Part shown: piece by piece, positions 47,401 to 54,934 of the stretch | Position numbering within the stretch: position 1 is the stretch's first letter | Layout of the letters: every line of letters begins with the position of its first letter | From: Chryseobacterium shigense | GTDB taxonomy: Bacteria; Bacteroidota; Bacteroidia; Flavobacteriales; Weeksellaceae | Reading direction: 5' to 3' | Length of the DNA: 64,000 bases | Assembly (NCBI RefSeq): GCF_014207845.1 | Contig: NZ_JACHLC010000001.1 | Span: 1,178,001 to 1,242,000 of the forward strand | The notes under the pieces: generated by a model | Told to the model about the DNA's origin: nothing | Seen by the model: the letters and a program-made list of their open reading frames with translations, nothing else | Database searches by the model: none | Translations under genes and position numbers: made by a program

Positions 47401-47710
47401 AAAAGCGAATTCTTATATTTTTGGCAGTGTAACGGCATATGCTAATGCTGGTTTTGAAGTCAAGACAGGTTTGACACTTTCAGGGGCAATAAAAGCTGAT
47501 GAAAAAGGCTTTTTTATTGATCCCCTCTTGACATTTCATGGTTTAATTGTTTCGGGAATCGCTGAAGCAGGATATAGAGCTGAAAATTCTGATGGAGGTG
47601 AATACTTTTCCGATAGTATTGAAGGTAGTTTTGAATTAGTTCTTATGCATGAATATGAGGGTAGTTTTGAAAACTCAAAAGGAGAAAAAGTTCAACTGTA
47701 TTTAACATAA
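44444..47710 (+). CDS. Large candidate T6SS effector (1088 residues), unknown family
   Basis: No signal peptide. The N-terminal 40 residues (LKLTAIILAPVNPEFDEQ) precede a coiled coil at about 43-142. A middle region of beta-type modules spans 160-640, with polar linkers. A second, lysine-rich coiled coil lies near 682-750. Then come a hydrophobic stretch near 885-920 (FIGAAITMDFLALAQKAHPI) and a C-terminal region of alternating Gly/Ser-rich beta segments (SVTAYANAGFEVKTGLTLSG). The position after the PAAR-like gene and before a lipoprotein and a small membrane protein is that of an effector. The amphipathic end suggests membrane insertion, but no toxin family is recognised. Confidence 0.7.
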   Translation: MGENLKLTAIILAPVNPEFDEQYRALTIKEGERFTVGIKEYEDGKKDLQKKIDDLEKEKNTIDSNLTTKEEQLFQQAKERYSEGGKWLDPKKHNGKIISQAEETYKANLDQERAKAQKLKGDKDILIKKLKDDLKSLEATFDSVVWAWNLARNRSSKPSGRLKFGKGQRERTIIMDKLSSGGGFSWIEPFFENDKPTGSIKNGLYYHSIPQEPDAIIAEWYGVDESENFVKIDQPVAPGSKVQLHIYTKDLYGQNIGVELKANGKTLKANTYSPIIYSKPAKDKESEKKRPKYDTYESEDIFLTEVEIYDYSDPSSIQPPAVAIKGSLTDTKDDFSDGSPTSLPNVQKGILNFYIDPIWSFGVPEIIIKPTIHFLGKNKELSAELKINGHKNPEIRIPNTGNMPVFVDNVETDFRAFHHCRYDLIKGSYAKLDERDENEPVEVIIFDSTKVGSEMSELFMPVIAGNKQGRRNLKITTDAKTEECNFSDNKSKSHSHKVFDLSLIQEAVVVEESTKVDEHLIFSKNDFKIGNINFGKEEEGHKDTNDDNEINATHSKGKGGINGPVGISRTSKTTTFKDERKIGKYANSDTEIVLDVGYQYEGSLIKYIWPTRKAIIQNYPVLLHTCAYPQKTLNIQVYPDIKWILQFAYDCDPEEFNEMRGDAYDKYLVKVEKLDSKYQPEKIEDKISRIDSDLQNAKETKKFGNRSQKRSAEKLISNLEERKTKQQTKANKYIKESSKAKKQYKKDRPDLFNFKDNISSGLSDLVLSLNVEYDRPGEALEISASYQRYIDLVKQIIEVKNTIELILDGKKKSKKKLDKKYKEIDEKTASENLEKLGDALKGRPLFSFDIIPPSLAVLGSWYAESPKDVNTDKVGIVGEIQVMAKPFIGAAITMDFLALAQKAHPIARGIITVIDVADAVGIGPKITLEMEVSGELEIEGKFMYNSASGNTNFNQGSLSQDSEDDSPLTVSGVFKLELRGKIEFSKKANSYIFGSVTAYANAGFEVKTGLTLSGAIKADEKGFFIDPLLTFHGLIVSGIAEAGYRAENSDGGEYFSDSIEGSFELVLMHEYEGSFENSKGEKVQLYLT

Positions 47711-47714
47711 AAAC

Positions 47715-48701
47715 ATGTGCAAGATGAGATTTTTTTTAGTAACAATAATGATTTGCTTAACAGCGTGTGCACAAGAAAATAAAGAAAATAAAAAAAATAT
47801 GAAAACAAGCCAAGATATTTATAATCTTCCTAATGAAATCATAAAATATAATGAAGAGCCACTATATAAGCTTATACTTACATCAAGTGAGTGTTCATTC
47901 TATTTATTAGTAAACGATATACCATTATATAAATTTTTTGGGATCAGCGGAGGAGTTGGAGCAACCTCTTTACCTATGAATTGGAATATAGAAAAATCAG
48001 GTAAACAGAAAATAACCATAAAAATGTATCCGAAATTCAATTCTAATTCAAAAGAAATGGACGAAAATTTAGGTGCCAATGCTGGTGTAAAATTTAGCAT
48101 CGAAAGAGAAATTAATGACGAAGATGAAACTATATTTGAATTTAACACACCTTTTAAAGAATTTAACGGTAAAGGAAGTGGTGGATTTTTATATCCTGAA
48201 AGAACATATTATGAGGAAACAATTTATGTTGATTTGAAAGTTCCTTACTCATTGTCTATTTTGGAAAAGGCACAAACTTTATATACCGAAGATTCTGAAA
48301 AATTGAAAAGATTAGAAAAAGAGGTTGTTGCTAAATATAATCAGATTAGAGATATTTATTTAAGTGGGTCAAAAGATGATTTAGCAAATATCAATTTTAC
48401 CAAGGAGAAACGTTTAACTGAGCAAATGTATTTTACAAAAGAAGAAATAAAAAATGGATGGGATAATGATTATCAATTTAGAACTGATTCCAATTTAGAG
48501 TTTTTTGACTTAAAACCCGTAGAAAATTATAAAATGACTTTTTATGCTGATGGAAAAATAGTTTGTTTAGAAAAAATTAATAATAAAAAATCTGCACTTT
48601 GGGGAGGTTTTAAGCGCAAAGGCAAAGATATAGGAACAACAACTTATATAACAGTATATTTATACCGACCTAAAGGAAGTAATACATTGGACGTATATTA
48701 A
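47715..48701 (+). CDS. Lipoprotein, candidate immunity to the 1088-residue protein
   Basis: A 328-residue lipoprotein (lipobox LTAC); an ATG at 47724 (MRFFLVTIMICLTAC) is the better start by signal shape, while the ATG at 47715 adds three residues. The mature part begins with a Glu/Asn/Lys-rich linker followed by a beta-rich region with GISGGVGATSLP. It starts 4 bases after the putative effector, as an immunity gene would. No family recognised. Confidence 0.65.
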   Translation: MCKMRFFLVTIMICLTACAQENKENKKNMKTSQDIYNLPNEIIKYNEEPLYKLILTSSECSFYLLVNDIPLYKFFGISGGVGATSLPMNWNIEKSGKQKITIKMYPKFNSNSKEMDENLGANAGVKFSIEREINDEDETIFEFNTPFKEFNGKGSGGFLYPERTYYEETIYVDLKVPYSLSILEKAQTLYTEDSEKLKRLEKEVVAKYNQIRDIYLSGSKDDLANINFTKEKRLTEQMYFTKEEIKNGWDNDYQFRTDSNLEFFDLKPVENYKMTFYADGKIVCLEKINNKKSALWGGFKRKGKDIGTTTYITVYLYRPKGSNTLDVY

Positions 48702-48704
48702 ATT

Positions 48705-49082
48705 ATGAGTGTGATAAAAATTTTCGGTGCTTTTTTTATTCTTTTGGGAGGATTTTTAGTTTATGCTATTCTTGGAACTTTTTTCAATGTCATCTCAGGA
48801 AAGAAAATACAAGCAAAAATTGTAGCAGTTGAAAAGGTTGAAAGTAAAAGATTTACCTATTTATATTATCCTATTTTTGAATTTAGTTACAAAAATTGTA
48901 TTGTGCGTCAAGTAAATAGGAGTCAAAGTATTGATTTAAAAGAAATAGGAACAAAAACAGATATTTATTATATTGAGAATCATCAAATTAGTAGAGGTTT
49001 TACAATTGTTGAAATTATTTTTTCAGTTGTGGGAATTTGTTTTATTTTTTTTGGTATGGTTACCTTATTTAAACAAAGATGA
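48705..49082 (+). CDS. Small DUF3592-type membrane protein
   Basis: A 125-residue protein with two membrane helices (residues 5-29 and about 99-120) flanking an extracytoplasmic beta domain (LYYPIFEFSY), the layout of DUF3592 proteins. It follows the lipoprotein by 3 bases. An inner-membrane protein here would suit immunity to a membrane-acting effector. An insertion sequence sits only 8 bases after its stop, so anything that followed has been displaced. Confidence 0.65.
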   Translation: MSVIKIFGAFFILLGGFLVYAILGTFFNVISGKKIQAKIVAVEKVESKRFTYLYYPIFEFSYKNCIVRQVNRSQSIDLKEIGTKTDIYYIENHQISRGFTIVEIIFSVVGICFIFFGMVTLFKQR

Positions 49083-49096
49083 AATTTGTTAAATGT

Positions 49097-50128
49097 ACCT
49101 GAGTTCGGTTTAAGGAAAGTTTAAAAATAATTGACCGTCATTTACTTTTTTCAAGTTGAGTGACGGTTTTTTTGGAAAGAAGCAATATGCTGTAAGACTT
49201 CCCAGAATGTTCATCATAAAATTATTCACACTTCGGTGTCTCGTGTGTTCCACTTGGCAATGATTTTTTAATTCATCGTTTATGGTTTCAATAATGGCTC
49301 TTTTACGGAGCAAAATCTTGTCTTCCATTTTCATAATATGATTTTTCATATTCTTTCTAAGTTTGGTAAAAAGTTGGATCCCATCAGCAAAAAGCAACTC
49401 CCACAAAGATTTTGAAAGATATCCTTTATCTGCAAATAGTTTTCCAAAAAGCTGCTGAGTCATATTTTTAATGTGCTTGAGATCTCTGTCATCAACATTT
49501 CCTTTCGTCAAATAAAAGGATAAAAGTTCGCCTTTTTCATTGCATACCAGATGTAATTTGAAGCCATAAAACCACCCCATTGATGACTTTCCACGTTCTG
49601 CCAAACCTTTGAAAACTTTATGATTGTGTATTCTCTGGTTTCTGCAAACTTTCAAAGTTGTACTGTCCATAAAACTTATTCCTGTGCATTTTCCCAAGCA
49701 TTTTTCTTTTAGAAACAATGCAAAAACTACAAAGCTTCTCTGCTGAAGTTCAATAAATCTATTATAAGAAAGGCTTTTAGGAAATAAGTCCTTCCAATAA
49801 CCACAAACAACTTCCTTATAATAGTGCTTAAAAGTTTTGTGAGCGCCCAAATGAAAGCCAATCATAATGGTGACGATTTCAGAATCCGACATTAGCGAGG
49901 TTCTATTTCTTCTTTTCTTTCTATCGCCGAGTGCCTGGAGCTTCATTTTTTTAATTTGAGCCTCAAACTCTTTACAAAAATCGTCAACTTGTACAAAAAT
50001 ATTTGTAATTTGGTCTTTCAAAATCATAAGCAATAATTCATTAAATATTTGAACGTTAGATACTTAAATATACGAATTATTGCTTTTTTATACAAATTTT
50101 ATTCCTTGTTCTTATCCCGAACTCAGGT
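49097..50128. mobile_element. IS982-family insertion sequence, complete
   Basis: A 1032-bp element bounded by inverted repeats: ACCTGAGTTCGG at 49097-49108 and its reverse complement CCGAACTCAGGT at 50117-50128, with similarity continuing inward. It is flanked by the 7-bp direct repeat TAAATGT at 49090-49096 and 50129-50135, so it arrived by simple transposition. One intact transposase gene lies on the - strand. Confidence 0.9.
49110..50033 (-). CDS. IS982-family transposase
   Basis: A 307-residue DDE transposase. The catalytic acids are visible in context: ISFMDSTTLKVC (first Asp), LFADKGYLSK (second Asp) and RAIIETINDELK (Glu). The phrase SLMSDSEIVTIMIGFHLG near the N-terminus and the HTRHRSVNNF ending are typical of IS982. 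The frame is intact and spans most of the element, so it may be active. Confidence 0.92.
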   Translation of the reverse strand: MLMILKDQITNIFVQVDDFCKEFEAQIKKMKLQALGDRKKRRNRTSLMSDSEIVTIMIGFHLGAHKTFKHYYKEVVCGYWKDLFPKSLSYNRFIELQQRSFVVFALFLKEKCLGKCTGISFMDSTTLKVCRNQRIHNHKVFKGLAERGKSSMGWFYGFKLHLVCNEKGELLSFYLTKGNVDDRDLKHIKNMTQQLFGKLFADKGYLSKSLWELLFADGIQLFTKLRKNMKNHIMKMEDKILLRKRAIIETINDELKNHCQVEHTRHRSVNNFMMNILGSLTAYCFFPKKPSLNLKKVNDGQLFLNFP

Positions 50129-50174
50129 TAAATGTATATAATGTGTATTAGCTTTATTATCTCTTGGAATGTTT

Positions 50175-50782
50175 TTAGTCTGGCAAAATAACTTTATTAT
50201 ATGGGGAAAGTATCATTTCTCCATGTTCAATTTTAACCAACATATTCAAATCTTCAAAACTTCTGGTTCTGAATGGGCAGAATATTTTGATATTTTTTTC
50301 GGGAAAAGCTTTATGTAGTTTTATGGCTGAAGCCATAGCGGTACGACCCAAAGTCAATACATCATCTATCAAAATCAGATTAGATTCCATAATCAATTCC
50401 AGTTCAACAGACAAGCTGTCCAAATGTGTCTGAACCGAATTTCTTGTTTCAGCAGAATATTGTCCACTGGATTTAGGAATTGCGACTGTTCGCTTGAGGC
50501 ATCCTGACACACCATTACCTAAACCGTTTCTTACTAATGTTTCAGCAATGACGTTAGAGGGAAATACAGCTCCCTCAACAGTCGGGTACTTCTTGGGATT
50601 GGTACTAAAACCGAATTATCGAAAAAAGAAGATTCGTTGTTTTCAATAATCTGTCCTGCCAGTATTCTACTGAAATCAGGATTACCATTTTTACAAGCTC
50701 CTAAAAGCCGTCTTGATTTTGCTGCATTTTCAGAGCTTCCACGTGGAGAATATATAAGAAATGTGAAAAAATCAAAATGCAT
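50175..50782 (-). pseudogene. ComF-like phosphoribosyltransferase, frameshifted
   Basis: Two adjacent - strand frames make one protein. The 5' part (from 50782) reads to NSVLVPIPRSTRL and then leaves frame; the 3' part resumes as VEGAVFPSNVIAETLVRNGLG and carries the PRPP-binding loop LILIDDVLTLGRTA. One base appears to be missing near 50577-50583. The start overlaps the end of the DprA-like gene by 11 bases, so it was the second gene of that operon. The family transfers or binds ribosyl-phosphate; the DprA pairing recurs in Bacteroidota. It is broken here unless slippage rescues it. Confidence 0.75.
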
Positions 50783-51440
50783 ATTCCTCTTTTGATGTTA
50801 GATATGGAATGTTTTCGATAAGATCCTTATAATTATCGTTGGTTAGAACCTGCGCACCATAATGCAACATTTCTTTTGCCCAGATGATATTTTCCTTTAT
50901 CACATTTTCCATAATAAAAAGTTCCCGACCTAACCTCAATGATTCCCATCCCTGGTGTTTAGTTCCACTTTTTTCGCTGGCTTCAATGATAATAGTAGCA
51001 TCACTTATCAAAGCCATTGTCCTGTTTCGAATAGGAAAATTCTTAGGAGTTACACTATAATTTTCAGGAAATTGAGAAACCAACAAATGTTCCTCAGCTA
51101 TTTGGTCTTGCAGTTTCTTATTCTTCACAGGAAAATACTGCCCCAAAGGCGTACCTATGACCGCAATTGTTTTTCCTTCCCTTTCAATAGTTGAAAGATG
51201 AGCTGTCGTGTCAACTCCTTCAGCTAATCCACTCACAACCGTAATCTGGGTGTCCACTAAAAAATTACTGATAAAGCGTGTTCTTTTAATTCCCATTTCC
51301 GAAACATTTCTTGATCCGACCACAGATACCCTTCTACCAAATTCCAAAAGAGAGAAATCGCCTTTGAAAAATAGTTCTTTAGGACTGTTTTTCTTTTCTA
51401 TTTCAGTGAGCTTATTATAGTAATCTAAATAGGTGTTCAT
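50772..51440 (-). CDS. DprA/Smf-like Rossmann-fold protein
   Basis: A 222-residue protein starting at the ATG at 51440 (a longer frame starts at a non-ATG codon at 51497). It has the DprA core: VSVVGSRNVSE, VVSGLAEGVDTTAH, IGTPLGQYFP and FPIRNRTMALISDA. Compared with chromosomal DprA it lacks the C-terminal winged helix and is short. DprA loads RecA on incoming single-stranded DNA, but paired with a phosphoribosyltransferase on mobile elements such SLOG-fold proteins may instead handle nucleotides. The partner is frameshifted here. Confidence 0.8.
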   Translation of the reverse strand: MNTYLDYYNKLTEIEKKNSPKELFFKGDFSLLEFGRRVSVVGSRNVSEMGIKRTRFISNFLVDTQITVVSGLAEGVDTTAHLSTIEREGKTIAVIGTPLGQYFPVKNKKLQDQIAEEHLLVSQFPENYSVTPKNFPIRNRTMALISDATIIIEASEKSGTKHQGWESLRLGRELFIMENVIKENIIWAKEMLHYGAQVLTNDNYKDLIENIPYLTSKEEYAF

Positions 51441-51494
51441 ATATTTTAAAAAGTAAAGACTTAAATATCCAACAAAATGCGGAATAGTATTATT

Positions 51495-51527
51495 CAAAGA
51501 TAATAATTACACTATTATTAATCTCAA
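51495..51527 (-). promoter_or_regulatory. Putative promoter of the DprA operon
   Basis: On the - strand, TATCTTTG (51502-51495) fits TAnnTTTG and a TTG lies 22 bases upstream (51527-51525). It would give a leader of about 50 bases to the ATG at 51440. The spacing is slightly long. Confidence 0.45.
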
Positions 51528-51740
51528 TATTTTATGCAAAAGTAATAGTTGTATATTTTCAAAATTACAGTTTTTCCTTTAAATACGGTTATAAATTCTT
51601 TTAATTTGAGAATCGATTATTGAAAACAAGCCATTACACTCATATTTTAAATTAATTTTTCTGAATAAAAAACATCTGCCAAATTGCTTCCTACTGTGGT
51701 TTGGCTTTTTACTATTGCAAATGTAGGACAGCATCATTCA

Positions 51741-51838
51741 CTCAAAAAAATCTTTTTGGGTTTCTACAAAAATTCTTTCCGCCTCTCTCCAACAATTTTT
51801 CCAGACACTCCTAAATCCTTCGGACAAAAAGATTTCAA
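51741..51838. repeat. Leader repeat A, copy 1
   Basis: A 98-nt block that recurs at 58696-58793 with six differences by hand alignment. Its ends can pair (AATCTTTTTG with CAAAAAGATT), and a small inner hairpin TCC-TTC-GGA appears as TCT-TTC-AGA in the other copy, a compensating change. It lies in a 690-base gene-free gap between the DprA-like gene and ssb. In both places a GTTCTTTGAYAT motif and then a + strand gene follow, so it is probably a structured leader or small RNA. Confidence 0.75.
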
Positions 51839-51964
51839 GCCCGATTCGAATTCTGTTTTTTTAAAACGGAACTGAATCGGGTTTTGTGTGCCTGATGCTG
51901 TCCTATAATCATCGGCAAAGAAAAAGCCGGAACCTCAGTTATACGAATCAATTTAACAGCAGAC

Positions 51965-51976
51965 GTTCTTTGACAT
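51965..51976 (+). promoter_or_regulatory. GTTCTTTGACAT motif upstream of ssb
   Basis: This 12-mer recurs as GTTCTTTGATAT at 58894-58905, in each case downstream of a repeat A copy and upstream of a + strand gene. The TTTG inside could be a -33 element, but no TAnnTTTG follows at the right distance. Its role is unknown. Confidence 0.5.
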
Positions 51977-52130
51977 CAACGGAAAAATAAACAAAAAAAT
52001 AAAGACAAATAATGCTTTTCCAAAAAAAGAAAAGAAAAAAAGAAGCCGAGTGTCCTCGATACCAAATCAATTTACAACGAAATTTTAACCCAAGAATAAC
52101 AAATTTATTAACAAGCAAAAACGAAAAGTT

Positions 52131-52532
52131 ATGAACACAATCATCGGTAGAGTTACCCAAAACGCAGAAATCAACACATTAGCAAACAACAAACAAGTTG
52201 TTAATTTTTCAGTAGCAACCAACGAAAGCTATAAAAACAAACAAGGAGAACGCAAAGAGCAAACCACCTATTTTAATTGTTCGTACTGGATAAGTCCGAA
52301 TGTAGCCAAAATCCTTACCGTAGGAGCTTTGGTTGAATTATCAGGCAGAGTAAGTTCAAGAGCGTGGATAGGAAAAGACGGAGAAATAAAATCGGGATTG
52401 AATTTTCATACTTCACAAATAAAACTTCACAGTAGCGGACAGAAATCTGACACAGGAGAAAAGCAATCGAATGAAACATCACAAGGAACAAATGCCTTTG
52501 CCGATGAAACAGAAGATGATTTACCATTCTAA
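52131..52532 (+). CDS. ssb: Single-stranded DNA-binding protein
   Basis: A 133-residue SSB with an OB-fold (NTIIGRVTQNAEI, VVNFSVATNESYKN, QTTYFNCSYW) and the acidic C-terminal tip EDDLPF used to recruit partners. It is the first gene of the PRTRC operon, a usual place for a mobile-element SSB that coats the transferred strand. It starts 154 bases after the GTTCTTTGACAT motif. Confidence 0.92.
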   Translation: MNTIIGRVTQNAEINTLANNKQVVNFSVATNESYKNKQGERKEQTTYFNCSYWISPNVAKILTVGALVELSGRVSSRAWIGKDGEIKSGLNFHTSQIKLHSSGQKSDTGEKQSNETSQGTNAFADETEDDLPF

Positions 52533-52553
52533 TAATCATTAATCATTTCAAAA

Positions 52554-52802
52554 ATGGAAGCACAGTTTAATTTTCAGATAAAACAGCGAAAAGACAAGAG
52601 AGGATGGGAAAATATAGAAGTCTATTACAGAATCCATTGTGACAGGACAACCGCAATACGCTATGCAAGAAAACTCTCCAAGATATTCAAATCAGAAATC
52701 CGATTGACAGAAGGAGCAGAACCACTCAAAACAAGCGGAACATACATTTACGAAAATACACAACCTTTAAAAATCAAGCATTATGGCAAATTGGTGCAGT
52801 AA
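52554..52802 (+). CDS. Small hypothetical protein of the PRTRC operon
   Basis: An 82-residue protein rich in Arg, Lys and Tyr (CDRTTAIRYARKLSKIF). It lies 21 bases after ssb and overlaps the next gene by 20 bases. No known domain is recognised; the charge suggests nucleic-acid contact. Confidence 0.6.
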   Translation: MEAQFNFQIKQRKDKRGWENIEVYYRIHCDRTTAIRYARKLSKIFKSEIRLTEGAEPLKTSGTYIYENTQPLKIKHYGKLVQ

Positions 52803-53286
52803 TACGGTTGCTTTCGAGGGAACTCCCGAAGCAATTGAACAAATAAAATGGTTGTTTCAAGCAATGGCAACCAAAGAACAGCAGGAACAAAAAGGACAAC
52901 TTCCCGATTGGGTAAATCAACACAATGGCGGATATTTCTTTGATTTGTATTTTGATAATGATAATACAGAAGTGTTTCAGTATCAAACCAAATGGTCTCC
53001 CAACCTTGAAATCATACAAAAAATAGCAGAACACTACAAAGTAGATTTTGTGCAGGATTATGAAGAAATGGGAAATCTTGTATACGGACAAGCAACGTAT
53101 CACAACGGAATACTTCAAGACATCTATCTCGAAGATGAAGATTTTGAGCAGTACGAATATGACGAAGAAACCGACAACTATTACTTTGAGGGCGAAACCT
53201 ACAACAGCAACACCGAAATCTTAGAAATCCTTTTAGAAAGAAAAACTGGCAATCATTTAAACCCAATGAAAATAGTAACCCAATGA
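52783..53286 (+). CDS. DUF1281-like (ferredoxin-fold-like) protein
   Basis: A 167-residue protein beginning MANWCSNTVAFEGTPEAI, a start shared with the DUF1281/YubB family of plasmid and mobile-element proteins. The C-terminal third is highly acidic and Tyr-rich (EDEDFEQYEYDEETDNYYFE), which could mimic DNA. Function unknown. It overlaps the following gene by 4 bases. Confidence 0.68.
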   Translation: MANWCSNTVAFEGTPEAIEQIKWLFQAMATKEQQEQKGQLPDWVNQHNGGYFFDLYFDNDNTEVFQYQTKWSPNLEIIQKIAEHYKVDFVQDYEEMGNLVYGQATYHNGILQDIYLEDEDFEQYEYDEETDNYYFEGETYNSNTEILEILLERKTGNHLNPMKIVTQ

Positions 53287-53720
53287 AAACATCAACAAAA
53301 CCCACCGAATATTTACTGATAAAAGCAATGACCAATAGCGAATGGGACGACTGTAATTTTGCTATTATCAACATCAATAAAGACTGGAAACAAAATCAAA
53401 AGAAAAGACTGGAAGCCGTAAAAATGGTTGAAAACGATTACGATTTGAAATGGTTAAACTATGCAGATACCAATGTAGAATTTTTCAAATTTTCGGAAGA
53501 AAAATATCCCGAAGTTAAAGAATGGCTTTCAGAAAGAAACCAAGTTTTTATTGAATTGGAAAAAGAGGATTTTAAAAATTTCACTTTACCCGAAAATAAC
53601 CTGCATTGTTACCAAATGCAGGTTTATAAAAACGGAAACGCTATTTACAACGCCTTTGGAAAACACACAAGCGAGGAATTTTGGACGGAAGAATTTTCAT
53701 TATACCACTTAACTCAATAG
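53283..53720 (+). CDS. Hypothetical protein of the PRTRC operon
   Basis: A 145-residue soluble acidic protein with several Trp residues (EWDDCNFAIININKDW, EFWTEEFSLY). No family recognised. ATGA overlap with the upstream gene, 2 bases to the next. Confidence 0.6.
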   Translation: MKTSTKPTEYLLIKAMTNSEWDDCNFAIININKDWKQNQKKRLEAVKMVENDYDLKWLNYADTNVEFFKFSEEKYPEVKEWLSERNQVFIELEKEDFKNFTLPENNLHCYQMQVYKNGNAIYNAFGKHTSEEFWTEEFSLYHLTQ

Positions 53721-53722
53721 TA

Positions 53723-53926
53723 ATGAAAGTAACAGATTTAAACGGTTGTGAAATAAAGGTAACCAATTTGGACGAAGCCATCCGAATTACAGCAGAATAC
53801 AAGCAATATGAACACATCAATGACGGATTTTCAGATTTGGATAAAAGGCTGAACAATTATTGGACAGATATGTACGAGAAATTAATAAAACTAAAATCGA
53901 AACAGAATGAGCAATCTCGCCAATAA
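53723..53926 (+). CDS. Small hypothetical protein
   Basis: A 67-residue protein starting at the ATG at 53723 (a longer frame from 53681 would overlap its neighbour). It begins MKVTDLNGCEIKVTNLDEAI and has a helical remainder. This N-terminal pattern is common in small proteins of Bacteroidota mobile elements. It overlaps the next gene by 20 bases. Confidence 0.58.
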   Translation: MKVTDLNGCEIKVTNLDEAIRITAEYKQYEHINDGFSDLDKRLNNYWTDMYEKLIKLKSKQNEQSRQ

Positions 53927-54122
53927 AACGGAATATAAAGCATTGACTGTTATTGCTCAAATGATTAAAGAATTTGAAAAATTACACTATTTGGATATGA
54001 CCAAAGAAGATGACTTAGATGCTACAAGAGCAAGAAACTTGTTAGAGAGTATCATTCAAACCAATGGATACAAGATTAATTACGAAAAGAACAGCAAAAA
54101 AACACTTTTAAAAATAGAATAA
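53907..54122 (+). CDS. Small hypothetical protein
   Basis: A 71-residue helical protein (ALTVIAQMIKEFEKLHYLDM, then DATRARNLLESII). Its last base is the first base of the next start, so it is tightly coupled to the PRTRC E gene. No family recognised. Confidence 0.58.
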   Translation: MSNLANKTEYKALTVIAQMIKEFEKLHYLDMTKEDDLDATRARNLLESIIQTNGYKINYEKNSKKTLLKIE

Positions 54123-54688
54123 TGCAAACCAATTTTTTCAGACATATAGCCAAAATGGGCTTAACAGGAGATTTACAAATCACACTCCGTTCAACCACAG
54201 AAAACAGTTATGTTCTTTCCGTATTGCTCAACAATGATGGGTGCGGAGACGAAGCAAGAAAACTCATTCCTCCTTTAAATCTTCGGGGAACAGCCGAAGA
54301 TTTAGACAACGGATTTTTTGAGAGTATTTCCGCACCGTTACAGACCGCTTCGGGATTGATGGTGGATATGGAAAGTTTTATGAAACAACTCGAAGAAGCC
54401 CAAAAGCAATCCGCAATGGAAAAGGAAAAAATGGACAAGGAGAAAAAAGAAAAGGAAGCTAAAGAAAAGAAGTACAAAGAAGCTTTCCAAAAAGCCGAAG
54501 GACTCGAAAAAGAAGGCAAATACAAAGAAGCGTGGTCGGCACTTCCGAAAGTATCGGAAAACCCCGATTTTGCAGAAGCTATCCGCAAAAAACAGGATGA
54601 ATATGAAAGACATTTTGCTCCAAGTCTTTTTACCGAAAATCTGACAGAAAATTTCACGGAAAGCCAATCTCAAACCGACAACCATTAA
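54122..54688 (+). CDS. PRTRC system protein E
   Basis: A 188-residue protein. The N-terminal half (IAKMGLTGDLQITLR, LIPPLNLRGTAEDLDNGFF) matches PRTRC protein E. The middle is a Lys/Glu-rich coiled coil, and the end is polar. PRTRC (ParB-related, ThiF-related cassette) genes are found on plasmids and integrative elements; the biochemical role is unknown. Confidence 0.8.
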   Translation: MQTNFFRHIAKMGLTGDLQITLRSTTENSYVLSVLLNNDGCGDEARKLIPPLNLRGTAEDLDNGFFESISAPLQTASGLMVDMESFMKQLEEAQKQSAMEKEKMDKEKKEKEAKEKKYKEAFQKAEGLEKEGKYKEAWSALPKVSENPDFAEAIRKKQDEYERHFAPSLFTENLTENFTESQSQTDNH

Positions 54689-54710
54689 CTAACAACCAAA
54701 TACTAAAATT

Positions 54711-54929
54711 ATGTTATTAGCCACCCAATTAGAGCGGATTTTTATATTGAAAGATAACGGACAGGAAATCCGCCTTACAGACCCCGAACCAAAATGGAGC
54801 GTAGAAGCTGTAATGAATTTTTACGCCAATACCTACCCAATTTTAACCACCGCCAAAGTTTCCACACCACATATTAAAGATGATACCATTCAATACCGAT
54901 TTGAAAGCGTAATGGGAACAAAAGGATAA
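54711..54929 (+). CDS. PRTRC system protein C
   Basis: A 72-residue protein with LRP-like pattern: the start RIFILKDNGQEIRLTDPEP and SVEAVMNFYANTYPILTTA are characteristic of PRTRC protein C. It follows protein E by 22 bases behind a CAAC-rich spacer. Confidence 0.8.
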   Translation: MLLATQLERIFILKDNGQEIRLTDPEPKWSVEAVMNFYANTYPILTTAKVSTPHIKDDTIQYRFESVMGTKG

Positions 54930-54934
54930 AATTA

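Noticed and set aside
54208..54685. Two - strand frames opposite PRTRC protein E
   Set aside because: Phe/Ser-rich translations of the antisense of a Lys/Glu coiled coil; a known artefact of GAA/AAA-rich genes.
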